11,709 nt of DNA, from assembly GCA_023954795.1 (NCBI GenBank), contig JAGSHA010000065.1, positions 1-11,709 of the forward strand, in the 5' to 3' direction. Origin of the DNA: Oceanospirillaceae bacterium (GTDB lineage: Bacteria; Pseudomonadota; Gammaproteobacteria; Pseudomonadales; Balneatricaceae). Below, piece after piece: positions 1 to 5,268 of the stretch; within the stretch, counting starts at the first letter, position 1; the number at the start of each line of letters is the position of its first letter. The notes beneath the pieces are model-generated. The model saw nothing but the letters and a program-made list of their open reading frames with translations, searched no databases and was not told the origin of the DNA. Made by a program: the position numbers and the translations under genes.

Positions 1-125
1 GCTGTGCTGACAAAAGGGGCATCAATCAGACCAATGCGCTTGAGTACGATACCGAGGAAAACAATAAAAAAGATCGGTGCAACGGTATTGGCGGTAAACG
101 CCAGAGATTGCAGGTAGAGTTCCAA
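1..125 (-). CDS. AEC-family (auxin efflux carrier-like) permease, N-terminal fragment
   Basis: Reading leftward from a TTG at 125, about 41 residues are visible before the window edge (MELYLQSLAFTANTVAPIFF then IVFLGIVLKRIGLID). One hydrophobic helix is followed by the 'LG..LKR.GLID..F' pattern seen at the start of AEC-family transporters, inner-membrane secondary carriers related to bacterial malonate/malate permeases and plant auxin efflux carriers. The TTG start is chosen because an in-frame TGA lies ten codons upstream with no ATG or GTG in between, and GGCGGA sits 9 nt before it. The substrate cannot be inferred. The gene lies downstream of the histidine phosphatase gene on the same strand, 104 nt away, with an extended -10-like box in the gap, so it may be transcribed separately. 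The family call rests on a short segment. Confidence 0.65.
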   Translation of the reverse strand, partial: MELYLQSLAFTANTVAPIFFIVFLGIVLKRIGLIDAPFVST

Positions 126-171
126 CGTGAATAATCCGCCGTAGAAGTATCAATAAGATGAATACGACGCA

Positions 172-177
172 ATTTTA
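172..177 (-). promoter_or_regulatory. Candidate extended -10 box for the AEC permease gene
   Basis: On the minus strand the sequence TGC-TAAAAT matches an extended -10 (TGn plus a 5/6 match to TATAAT), 47 nt before the TTG start. No good -35 is visible at 16-18 nt, which is tolerable for an extended -10 promoter. Prediction from pattern only. Confidence 0.3.
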
Positions 178-229
178 GCACAAAGGCCGTTCCGGAGTTG
201 CAACCTCCCAGACGTTCAGCGGTACGGGA

Positions 230-733
230 TCAGCGTACTTGTTGATGAAGTTTGGGGTAGTCGAAACGGGTCAGCGTACCGCAGCTTTCCGCCAGCTCCG
301 ACCAGCTGGTGATACTCAGATGGATATGCAGGAGTCCAGCGGTAGGAAATTTTTCCAGGACATCATGGGTGAGAAAATAGCCCAGATCTTGCATTCCCGG
401 ATTGTGACCAAACATCATGATATGACGGTAACGGTCTGATTGGTTCTGTAATACGTTAAGTAAGGTTTCGTAGCAGGACTCGTATAGCTCGGGAATTGCC
501 CGGATCTCTTCCAGCGGGATCTCCAATGACTGACCAACCGATTCAGCGGTGGTGATCGCTCTGACAGCGCCGCTACTCAGAATCAGATCAGGAAAGAACT
601 CAAACTTAACAATGCGCTCTCCTAAAGCAGGCAGGTCGCGCAGGCCGCGTTTGTTGAGCGGGCGTTCGAAATCGCTGAGACTTGGATCGTTCCAACAGGA
701 TTTTGCGTGTCGGATCAGGGTGAGCTGACGCAT
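230..733 (-). CDS. SixA-type histidine phosphatase family protein
   Basis: A 167-residue cytoplasmic protein of the histidine phosphatase (phosphoglycerate mutase-like) superfamily. The N-terminal catalytic motif is LIRHAKS with Arg8 and nucleophile His9, followed by DFERPLNKRG (residues 21-30). Arg58 lies in SSGAVRA, Glu82 in PELYE and the second catalytic His110 in GHNPG (109-113). These are the expected phosphate-pocket residues. Family members dephosphorylate phosphohistidine (SixA acting on the ArcB HPt domain or the nitrogen PTS) or small phosphoesters. The RHAKS/DFERPLN subtype differs from E. coli SixA, so the substrate is open. The ATG at 733 is preferred over the longer ORF (to 814) because GGGGGG lies 7 nt upstream, the protein then begins at the catalytic strand, and the extension would read through a terminator hairpin. 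No terminator is seen between this gene and the permease. Confidence 0.85.
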   Translation of the reverse strand: MRQLTLIRHAKSCWNDPSLSDFERPLNKRGLRDLPALGERIVKFEFFPDLILSSGAVRAITTAESVGQSLEIPLEEIRAIPELYESCYETLLNVLQNQSDRYRHIMMFGHNPGMQDLGYFLTHDVLEKFPTAGLLHIHLSITSWSELAESCGTLTRFDYPKLHQQVR

Positions 734-757
734 GATGTTTCCCCCCTTTGAGTTACT

Positions 758-786
758 AGTATTGTGGTAAAGGGGTAAAACCTCAA
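758..786 (-). promoter_or_regulatory. Candidate sigma-70 promoter of the histidine phosphatase gene
   Basis: On the minus strand TTGAGG (781-786) and AATACT (758-763) are 17 nt apart, with 4/6 matches in the -10. They lie just beyond the T-tract of the upstream terminator and give a leader of about 18 nt. Spacing is ideal but box quality is modest. Confidence 0.3.
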
Positions 787-789
787 AGA

Positions 790-832
790 AAAAACAAAAA
801 AACGCCCGCGCCATCAGCTGGCCACGGGCGTT
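790..832 (-). terminator. Rho-independent terminator after the 3-hydroxybutyryl-CoA dehydrogenase gene
   Basis: An 8-bp perfect stem AACGCCCG/CGGGCGTT (801-808 with 825-832), with inner GCC/GGC pairing in the loop, is followed on the minus strand by a T-rich run (TTTTTTTGTTTTTTC in sense). It starts 15 nt beyond the dehydrogenase stop codon. The plus-strand side has only four Ts, so it mainly serves minus-strand transcription. Confidence 0.85.
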
Positions 833-847
833 TTATGATCGCTGTGT

Positions 848-1702
848 TTAGCGATAGTCGTAAAAACCGCGACCGGCCTTTTTACCCAGCCAACCCGCTG
901 CAACGTACTTGCGCAGCAGTGGTGCCGGGCGATACTTGTCTTCGCCCAGATCGTGATGCAGGACCTCCATCACCGCTAAGCAGGTATCCAGACCAATAAA
1001 GTCGGCCAGTGTCAGTGGTCCCATCGGGTGCGCACACCCCAGCTGCATCGCGGTGTCGATATCCTCCACATTCGCGATACCTTCCTCTAGTACATAGCAG
1101 GCTTCATTGAGCATCGGCACCAGAATACGGTTGACGACAAACCCCGCCTTATCATTACAAGCGACCGGGCTTTTTCCGAGCTGTTCCGTAAATGCCTTGG
1201 CCGTGTCGAAGGTACTGTCGCTGGTTGCGAGACCTCGAATCACTTCAACCAACGCCATCACTGGCACCGGGTTGAAGAAGTGCATACCGACTACTTTAGC
1301 CGGACGGCTGGTCGCCGCACCAATGGTCGTGATGCTGATAGAGCTCGTATTGGATGCCAGAATGGTGTCAGCTTTGCACACCGAATCCAGATGCTGAAAC
1401 AGGTTGAGCTTCAGTGTAATGTCTTCGCTGGCCGCTTCGATCACCAGATCACAATCAGCCAGATCGGTCAGCGAGCCAACCGGCGTAATATGCTGAAGCA
1501 GAGTATCGGCCTCACCTGCAGTGATCTTCTCTCTTTCCACCTGTGAATTCAGGCGTTTGGCGATGCTATTAAGTCCATTTTGGGCCGCTTGCAGATTCAC
1601 GTCTGAAATTCGTACCGCGATGCCTGCGGCAGCGATAACCTGAGCAATACCGGAACCCATCTGTCCCGCACCGACTACACCTACTGAGCTGATCGTTGTC
1701 AT
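848..1702 (-). CDS. hbd: 3-hydroxybutyryl-CoA dehydrogenase
   Basis: A 284-residue soluble enzyme interconverting (S)-3-hydroxybutyryl-CoA and acetoacetyl-CoA with NAD(P)H. The Rossmann motif GAGQMGSG is at 11-18, with Asp35 at the end of beta-2 in the NAD-binding fold. The catalytic region SNTSSISIT (118-126, Ser120) and GMHFFNPVP (139-147, His141) carry the dyad His141/Glu153, and Asn191 lies in AGFVVNRI. The C-terminal dimerisation domain ends in GWLGKKAGRGFYDY. Length is that of stand-alone Hbd/PaaH proteins, not multifunctional FadB. The ATG at 1702 is chosen over an in-frame GTG at 1735 because the Rossmann strand starts at residue 6 and GGGGA lies 3 nt upstream. It is 93 nt downstream of the VOC gene on the same strand, without a terminator between them, and ends in a strong one. 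It could serve butyrate/polyhydroxybutyrate metabolism, beta-oxidation of short chains, or phenylacetate degradation (paaH). No pha or paa neighbour decides this. Confidence 0.92.
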   Translation of the reverse strand: MTTISSVGVVGAGQMGSGIAQVIAAAGIAVRISDVNLQAAQNGLNSIAKRLNSQVEREKITAGEADTLLQHITPVGSLTDLADCDLVIEAASEDITLKLNLFQHLDSVCKADTILASNTSSISITTIGAATSRPAKVVGMHFFNPVPVMALVEVIRGLATSDSTFDTAKAFTEQLGKSPVACNDKAGFVVNRILVPMLNEACYVLEEGIANVEDIDTAMQLGCAHPMGPLTLADFIGLDTCLAVMEVLHHDLGEDKYRPAPLLRKYVAAGWLGKKAGRGFYDYR

Positions 1703-1721
1703 CTGTCCCCATCCACTATAC

Positions 1722-1733
1722 GCAAAATTTTGC
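1722..1733. promoter_or_regulatory. 12-bp perfect palindrome upstream of the dehydrogenase start
   Basis: GCAAAATTTTGC is a perfect inverted repeat 20 nt before the chosen ATG. On the minus strand it is followed 2 nt later by TATAGT, a plausible -10 hexamer, so a protein bound here would overlap a promoter. Operator function is inference. Confidence 0.35.
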
Positions 1734-1795
1734 ACACTGAGATTAATCGTTACCGGCCAGTATAGGGGAATGTACTGACATGCGACAGCGCTGGG

Positions 1796-2239
1796 CTATG
1801 ACTCTTTCGATGGGGTAAGTTTGCTGAAATCGTCGGCACCGGGCCCAAGTGGCTGACCGTAACTAAATTCAACATAGTTGCCATTGGGGTCTCGCAGCCC
1901 ACAGTAATAACCCACTGGAAAAGGCTCCTGCCGGGGCTCCCATACCAGACTCCCTGCCTGGCGTGCCCGCTGAGCTATATCATCAACGGCGGCATGGCTG
2001 TCTAACGCAAAGCCAAAGTGCCGGTAGTCGTTATCCGCCAATACCAGATTCTGCCCCCCATTCATTAATACGAAAATGAAATCAGTTTCGCGTGAAGGCT
2101 CAGCCATCCATATGATCCTTTTTGGACCGTGCTGACGCTGATGAATAATTGCCATGCCACAGAACTGACGATAAAACTGAACGCACGCGTCAATGTCTTC
2201 CACGTGTAATGCAATATGTGTCAAACGGGGTGTCTGCAT
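1796..2239 (-). CDS. VOC superfamily (glyoxalase/bleomycin resistance/dioxygenase fold) protein
   Basis: A 147-residue protein made of one VOC module, two beta-alpha-beta-beta-beta repeats. The first repeat begins LTHIALHVEDIDACVQFY with His8, and the second contains HFGFAL with His74 and LRDPNGNYVEFSYG with Glu124. His8, His74 and Glu124 sit where divalent-metal ligands are found in glyoxalase I and related enzymes. Glu47 or Glu51 could supply the remaining ligand. The DPNGNYVEF motif is typical of the lactoylglutathione lyase-like group. Substrate (methylglyoxal-glutathione, an aromatic diol, or a drug) cannot be told from sequence. The start at 2239 is the only good ATG, with a weak GGA 9 nt upstream. 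It precedes the dehydrogenase gene on the same strand and may be co-transcribed. The upstream side is the unusual 858-nt intergenic region. Confidence 0.85.
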   Translation of the reverse strand: MQTPRLTHIALHVEDIDACVQFYRQFCGMAIIHQRQHGPKRIIWMAEPSRETDFIFVLMNGGQNLVLADNDYRHFGFALDSHAAVDDIAQRARQAGSLVWEPRQEPFPVGYYCGLRDPNGNYVEFSYGQPLGPGADDFSKLTPSKES

Positions 2240-2295
2240 AATAAAACATCCAGTCGATTTAAATTGTGTATATAGAAGATATAGCTTAGAAACGG

Positions 2296-2404
2296 CGGGG
2301 GCGGTGCGGGGCTGTATTATCGTTCAGGAGTGAGGATTGCGCCCCCGGTTTATAATTTTAATAAACTAGTTTATTGCTTAAAACTGTTCTGTCTCCGGGG
2401 GCGG
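2296..2404. repeat. Three copies of a G-rich core, two direct (100 bp apart) and one inverted
   Basis: CGGGGGCGG occurs at 2296-2304 and again at 2396-2404, exactly 100 bp apart. An inverted copy of the core, CGCCCCCGG, lies at 2340-2348. The inverted and right-hand copies form a 9-bp perfect inverted repeat (2340-2348 with 2395-2403) that encloses an AT-rich 46-nt loop. The left copy is part of a G-rich run (2294-2310) with four G-tracts, which could form a two-layer quadruplex on the plus strand. All lie 57-165 nt upstream of the VOC start. Confidence 0.6.
2360..2375. repeat. 16-bp perfect palindrome inside the G-rich inverted repeat
   Basis: AATAAACTAGTTTATT is self-complementary over 16 bp and lies between the arms of the 9-bp G-rich inverted repeat. 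Symmetry and length suit a dimeric repressor site or a cruciform. There is no T-tract on either side, so a terminator is unlikely. Confidence 0.55.
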
Positions 2405-2426
2405 CGAGCAGAAAAGTATTTCGTGT

Positions 2427-2600
2427 TTAGTGGTCGTCCAGCAGACCTTTATCAACAATTCGCCATGTCAATTCACAGGCTTCCAGCCTTTCCAAAAGCG
2501 TTGCTTCAATCTCCTCATCGGTCAGTACTGCTTCTAACTCGTTTTTATTTTTCCGGTCGAGTGTAGGTTCCTCCATAGGAGGGTGTTGGTTGCTCCTCAT
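2427..2600 (-). CDS. Small acidic hypothetical protein (57 aa)
   Basis: A minus-strand ORF of 57 codons begins at the ATG at 2600 (MRSNQHPPMEEPTLDR...) and ends in LLDDH at a TAA (2427-2429). AGAGGGCGG lies 6 nt before the ATG and an in-frame TGA closes the frame about ten codons upstream. Residues 20-46 are rich in Glu and Leu (NELEAVLTDEEIEATLLERLEACE) with regular spacing, suggesting one or two amphipathic helices. The product is acidic, with one Cys and one Trp and no signal peptide or membrane segment. I do not recognise the family. Small acidic helical proteins include antitoxins and regulatory partners, but no toxin gene is adjacent. A second frame (start at 2634) overlaps its first third. 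Evidence is limited to the SD, the open frame and sensible composition, so a spurious ORF remains possible. Confidence 0.5.
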   Translation of the reverse strand: MRSNQHPPMEEPTLDRKNKNELEAVLTDEEIEATLLERLEACELTWRIVDKGLLDDH

Positions 2601-2646
2601 TGTTAACCGCCCTCTGTAATACTTGGTTGGTCATGTCCTTTCTGAA

Positions 2647-2702
2647 GCTTACCAAGAGGTATTAGCCCCTCTTTTGAGAGGTCTTTTTTATTGTTGGTAA
2701 GC
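2647..2702. repeat. 9-bp inverted repeat enclosing competing hairpins, plus-strand terminator-like
   Basis: GCTTACCAA (2647-2655) pairs with TTGGTAAGC (2694-2702). Inside, CCTCT (2668-2672) pairs with AGAGG (2677-2681) over a 4-nt loop and is followed on the plus strand by TCTTTTTT, a terminator shape. AAGAGG (2654-2659) can instead pair with CCTCTT (2668-2673), which would prevent the terminator hairpin. On the minus strand the same DNA would be the 5' leader of the small ORF at 2427-2600. Confidence 0.5.
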
Positions 2703-2719
2703 GGTCTGGGTGAGACCGC
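2701..2719. repeat. 7-bp perfect hairpin adjoining the previous repeat
   Basis: GCGGTCT (2701-2707) pairs with AGACCGC (2713-2719) around a 5-nt loop. Two bases are shared with the right arm of the neighbouring 9-bp repeat, so the two stems cannot both form in full. There is no T-tract beyond either side. Confidence 0.5.
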
Positions 2720-2967
2720 ATCTCCTAAAGGCTAGCACTGATCAAAAAAAAGTCACACCTTTTGATGGGCTTTAATATCCGACTATTCAAATATGAATTA
2801 TTTGTTACAAGGATATCTTGGGTAAGTTATTGAATATTTACACTAATAGATTGATATATATGAGTTTTATTTTTTATTTCTCTTGGTTTTAATACAGGTA
2901 TTTTTAATTTCCCTGAGCTATTTAGCGAATATTTAAGGCTTACACATGATTGCCGAGGAGAAATAAA

Positions 2968-2977
2968 CAAACGTTTG
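2968..2977. promoter_or_regulatory. CAAACGTTTG palindrome upstream of fadD (candidate operator)
   Basis: A 10-bp perfect palindrome 120 nt before the fadD ATG, directly next to a possible -35 (TTAACA at 2979). The half-sites CAAAC/GTTTG resemble those described for the TetR-type fatty-acid regulator PsrA, but the reported PsrA sites have 2-4 nt between halves and here there are none. Regulator identity is therefore only a suggestion. Confidence 0.3.
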
Positions 2978-2978
2978 A

Positions 2979-3005
2979 TTAACAGAATTCCTATGCGGAT
3001 ATCAT
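2979..3005 (+). promoter_or_regulatory. Candidate fadD promoter
   Basis: TTAACA (2979-2984, 5/6 to the -35 consensus) and TATCAT (3000-3005, 5/6 to the -10) lie 15 nt apart, shorter than the optimal 17. An alternative -10, TAGAAT at 3044-3049, lacks a good -35. The leader would be about 85 nt. Confidence 0.28.
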
Positions 3006-3097
3006 TGCACATTATTCTCGCTTCTCCCGTCTCAGTGCCATACTAGAATGAGTTCTGTAAGCAACCCAGCAAGCGTACATGGAGTGAGGACAGGGTT

Positions 3098-4750
3098 ATG
3101 ACGGTTGAACGGGGACACTCTATCCCTGAGGCGATCAATCCTCAGGGCTTTAAAAACATCACGGATATTGCAGCATGGGCCTGCAGTCAATATGCCGATA
3201 AACCAGCTTTTACCAGTCTCGGGCGTACCTTAAGTTTTCAAGAACTCGACGAGCTGGCAGACGCCTTTGCGGTGTATCTGCAAAATTATACAAATCTGGA
3301 GCCCGGCGACCGTATCGCCGTCCAGTTACCCAACATCGTGCAGTATCCCGTCGTACTGCTTGGAGCAATGCGAGCGGGTCTGGTCGTGGTCAATACCAAT
3401 CCTCTCTACACCGCATCCGAAATGCGGCATCAGTTTTGTGATTCAGGTGCAAAGGCACTGGTTATCCACAAAAGCATGGCCCGCAATGCCGAACAGATTC
3501 TGGACGACACGGAGATCGAAACGGTCTTTGTTACACAAGTGGGTGATTTGCACAGCTTTCTCAAGCGAGTGCTGATCAATGCGACGGTTAAATACGTTAA
3601 AAAAATGGAGCCGCCATTCAATCTGCCTCAGGCGATCCAACTATTTGACGCACTAGATCAGTGCCTCGGGCAGATCCCTGTACCCGTGGAGATTAATAGT
3701 GAAGATATTGCGGTCCTGCAATACACCGGTGGGACCACCGGGGTATCAAAAGGGGCGATGCTGACCCACGCTAACCTCGTCTCCAATGTGTTGCAGACGA
3801 GTGATTGTATTAATGCCGTCGGTGGTGGCTGGCAGAATACGGTGATTGCTCCCCTGCCGCTTTACCATATCTACGCGTTCACCCTGGCACAGATTGTTCT
3901 GTTGGCGGGTGGACACAGCGTGCTAATTCCTAATCCACGAGATATGCCTGGCTTTATTAAAGAGCTGGGGAATTGGCAAACAAGTACATTTCTTGGGCTG
4001 AATACATTGTTTGTTGGCTTATGTAACCAGCCAACGTTTGCAGACATCGATTTCAGCCATCTGCGGATGACAGTATCAGGTGGCATGGCATTAACGCATG
4101 CAGCTGCCGAACAATGGGAGCAGGCCACAGGGTGCAGTATTATGGAGGGTTATGGCCTGACTGAAACATCACCGGTAGTCTCAGTGAACCCCTATGGCGG
4201 GATACAGGTGGGCACCATCGGGCTGCCAATGCAGGAAACAGAGATTAAAGTGATCGATGCTAACGGGGCCACATTAGCCATCGAGCAACCCGGCGAGCTC
4301 TGTGTGCGTGGACCGCAAGTCATGAAAGGCTATTGGCACAAGACACATGAAACGGAAGCGGTGTTTACCTCCGATGGCTATCTGCGTACGGGCGATGTCG
4401 CTGTGTTGCAACAGGACGGTTACCTGCGGATTGTTGACCGGGCGAAAGATATGATTATCACGTCCGGATTTAACGTATACCCCAGCGAAGTGGAGGATGT
4501 GATCTGTGATCATCCAGAAGTGTTGGAATGTGCGGTTATTGGTGTGCCAGATGCCGTGTGTGGTGAAGCAGTAAAAGCATTTGTCGTCAGTACATCAGAT
4601 AAGCTATCGCAAGACTCAGTGCAGAAGTGGTGCCACAGTCAGTTAACCGGTTACAAAATCCCGAAGAGTGTGGAGTTTTCTGCGGAATTACCCAAAACGA
4701 ATGTCGGCAAAGTACTGCGTCGAAAACTGCGTGAAAATCACCCGCAGTGA
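3098..4750 (+). CDS. fadD: Long-chain fatty acid--CoA ligase
   Basis: A 550-residue adenylate-forming enzyme that activates fatty acids to acyl-CoA through an acyl-AMP intermediate at the inner face of the membrane, feeding beta-oxidation or lipid synthesis. The ATP-binding P-loop YTGGTTGVSKG is at 209-219, the adenine-binding motif YGLTETSP starts at 352, RTGD has its ribose-binding Asp at 433, the FACS/hinge region DRAKDMIITSGFNVYPSEVED starts at 447, and the catalytic C-terminal Lys538 lies in PKTNVGKVLRRK. Length and motif order match FadD. The ATG at 3098 follows GAGG by 8 nt, and the protein begins about as far from the first conserved strand as in E. coli FadD. The gene stands alone on the plus strand, with a long upstream region that may hold an operator and a strong terminator downstream. 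No missing residues or frame breaks. Chain-length preference cannot be read from sequence. Confidence 0.93.
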   Translation: MTVERGHSIPEAINPQGFKNITDIAAWACSQYADKPAFTSLGRTLSFQELDELADAFAVYLQNYTNLEPGDRIAVQLPNIVQYPVVLLGAMRAGLVVVNTNPLYTASEMRHQFCDSGAKALVIHKSMARNAEQILDDTEIETVFVTQVGDLHSFLKRVLINATVKYVKKMEPPFNLPQAIQLFDALDQCLGQIPVPVEINSEDIAVLQYTGGTTGVSKGAMLTHANLVSNVLQTSDCINAVGGGWQNTVIAPLPLYHIYAFTLAQIVLLAGGHSVLIPNPRDMPGFIKELGNWQTSTFLGLNTLFVGLCNQPTFADIDFSHLRMTVSGGMALTHAAAEQWEQATGCSIMEGYGLTETSPVVSVNPYGGIQVGTIGLPMQETEIKVIDANGATLAIEQPGELCVRGPQVMKGYWHKTHETEAVFTSDGYLRTGDVAVLQQDGYLRIVDRAKDMIITSGFNVYPSEVEDVICDHPEVLECAVIGVPDAVCGEAVKAFVVSTSDKLSQDSVQKWCHSQLTGYKIPKSVEFSAELPKTNVGKVLRRKLRENHPQ

Positions 4751-4765
4751 TTGAGCATGCTCCAT

Positions 4766-4800
4766 ACGATGATCACCGTATGGTGATCATCGTTATTGTT
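4766..4800 (+). terminator. Rho-independent terminator after fadD
   Basis: ACGATGATCAC (4766-4776) and GTGATCATCGT (4783-4793) form an 11-bp perfect stem with a 6-nt loop, followed by TATTGTTT and a further T-rich stretch (TTTTTC near 4804). It begins 15 nt after the fadD stop. A competing 7-bp stem CCATACG/CGTATGG (4762-4768 with 4777-4783) overlaps it. The minus side lacks a T-tract, so it mainly stops fadD transcription. Confidence 0.75.
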
Positions 4801-4833
4801 TAGCTTTTTCTTAACCCGCGTTCAGTAACAACA

Positions 4834-5268
4834 TCACTCAATGCCCAAGCGAGGGATTTCGATTTTTGGGCAGCGGTCCATCACCACGTCCATCCCGACG
4901 TCACGTGCCCGCTGTGCACCGGCTTCATGAATAACATCCAGCTGTAACCACACCGCTTTCGCCCCAACCTGAATCGCTTCATCAATCACTGCACCCGCCG
5001 CTTCAGAGTTTCGAAATACGTCGACCATATCGATCGGCTTTTCAATCTCTGACAAGGACGCAACAACCGGTTGGCCTAATATGTCGCTACCCGCTGTAAG
5101 CGGATTGACCGGAATGACGTCATAGCCCCGCGCCAATAGATAATTCATAACCCGAAAGCTGGCACGCTCCGGTTTAGGGCTTGCCCCCACCAAAGCAATC
5201 ACTTTGCTTTGGTTGAGCACTTTAATAACAACCTCATCCATCTGGCTCAACAGTTCCGCTTCACTCAT
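4834..5268 (-). CDS. yccU: CoA-binding domain protein, YccU family
   Basis: A 144-residue cytoplasmic protein that is a single CoA-binding Rossmann domain like the N-terminal part of succinyl-CoA synthetase alpha. Visible motifs are the nucleotide loop IALVGASPKPERASFRVMNY (24-43), YDVIPVNP (49-56), the central VDVFRNSEAAG (82-92), VWLQLDV (106-112) and the signature DRCPKIEIPRLG (131-142). All match the E. coli YccU pattern in order and spacing. The family binds CoA or an acyl-CoA, but its physiological role is not established. The ATG overlaps the end of moeB by 8 nt, so translation is probably coupled. It is the last gene of the minus-strand cluster. No minus-strand terminator with a T-tract is seen after it, although the fadD hairpin could slow transcripts. 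Confidence 0.88.
   Translation of the reverse strand: MSEAELLSQMDEVVIKVLNQSKVIALVGASPKPERASFRVMNYLLARGYDVIPVNPLTAGSDILGQPVVASLSEIEKPIDMVDVFRNSEAAGAVIDEAIQVGAKAVWLQLDVIHEAGAQRARDVGMDVVMDRCPKIEIPRLGIE

Larger units (their letters stand above)
2240..3097. other. 858-nt atypical intergenic region
   Basis: The spacer between the VOC gene and fadD is far longer than any other in the window. From the VOC side it holds a G-rich tract with repeated 8-mer cores and a 16-bp palindrome (2296-2404), a small minus-strand ORF (2427-2600), interlocking hairpins (2647-2719), an AT-rich block (about 2740-2950; in 2821-2880 only 11 of 60 bases are G or C by my count) and the fadD upstream region (2968-3097). 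I see no transposase, integrase, tRNA or convincing target-site duplication. The shift in composition hints at acquired DNA, but this is inference. Confidence 0.7.

Noticed and set aside
734..814. 27-residue N-terminal extension of the histidine phosphatase
   Set aside because: It reads through the upstream terminator stem and poly-A/T tract, while the ATG at 733 has a strong SD and starts at the catalytic strand.
1786..1793. CAGCGCTG palindrome between the VOC and dehydrogenase genes
   Set aside because: Eight bases, no loop and no T-tract; expected by chance.
2296..2404. Possible integron attC site or IS terminal inverted repeats
   Set aside because: No attC R'/R'' core sequences (GTTRRRY type), no transposase or integrase, and no flanking target duplication could be found.
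2330..2566. Plus-strand GTG-start ORF of 78 codons
   Set aside because: It runs opposite the 57-aa ORF and across the palindrome, with an implausible residue composition. Probably a shadow frame.
2664..2723. Minus-strand 19-codon ORF (MRSHPDRLPT...) that could be a leader peptide
   Set aside because: AGGAG directly abuts the ATG, leaving no SD spacing, and there is no cluster of one regulatory amino acid. It is not enough to call an attenuator peptide.
2741..2765. 7-bp AT inverted repeat ATCAAAA/TTTTGAT with A/T run, a possible terminator
   Set aside because: The stem is only A/T pairs apart from one C-G and no supported gene ends there.
2827..3012. Minus-strand ORF of 61 codons (MCNDIRIGILL...) in the AT-rich block
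   Set aside because: Composition is that of translated AT-rich DNA, the SD is weak and too far, it would overlap the fadD promoter region, and no domain or signal is recognisable.
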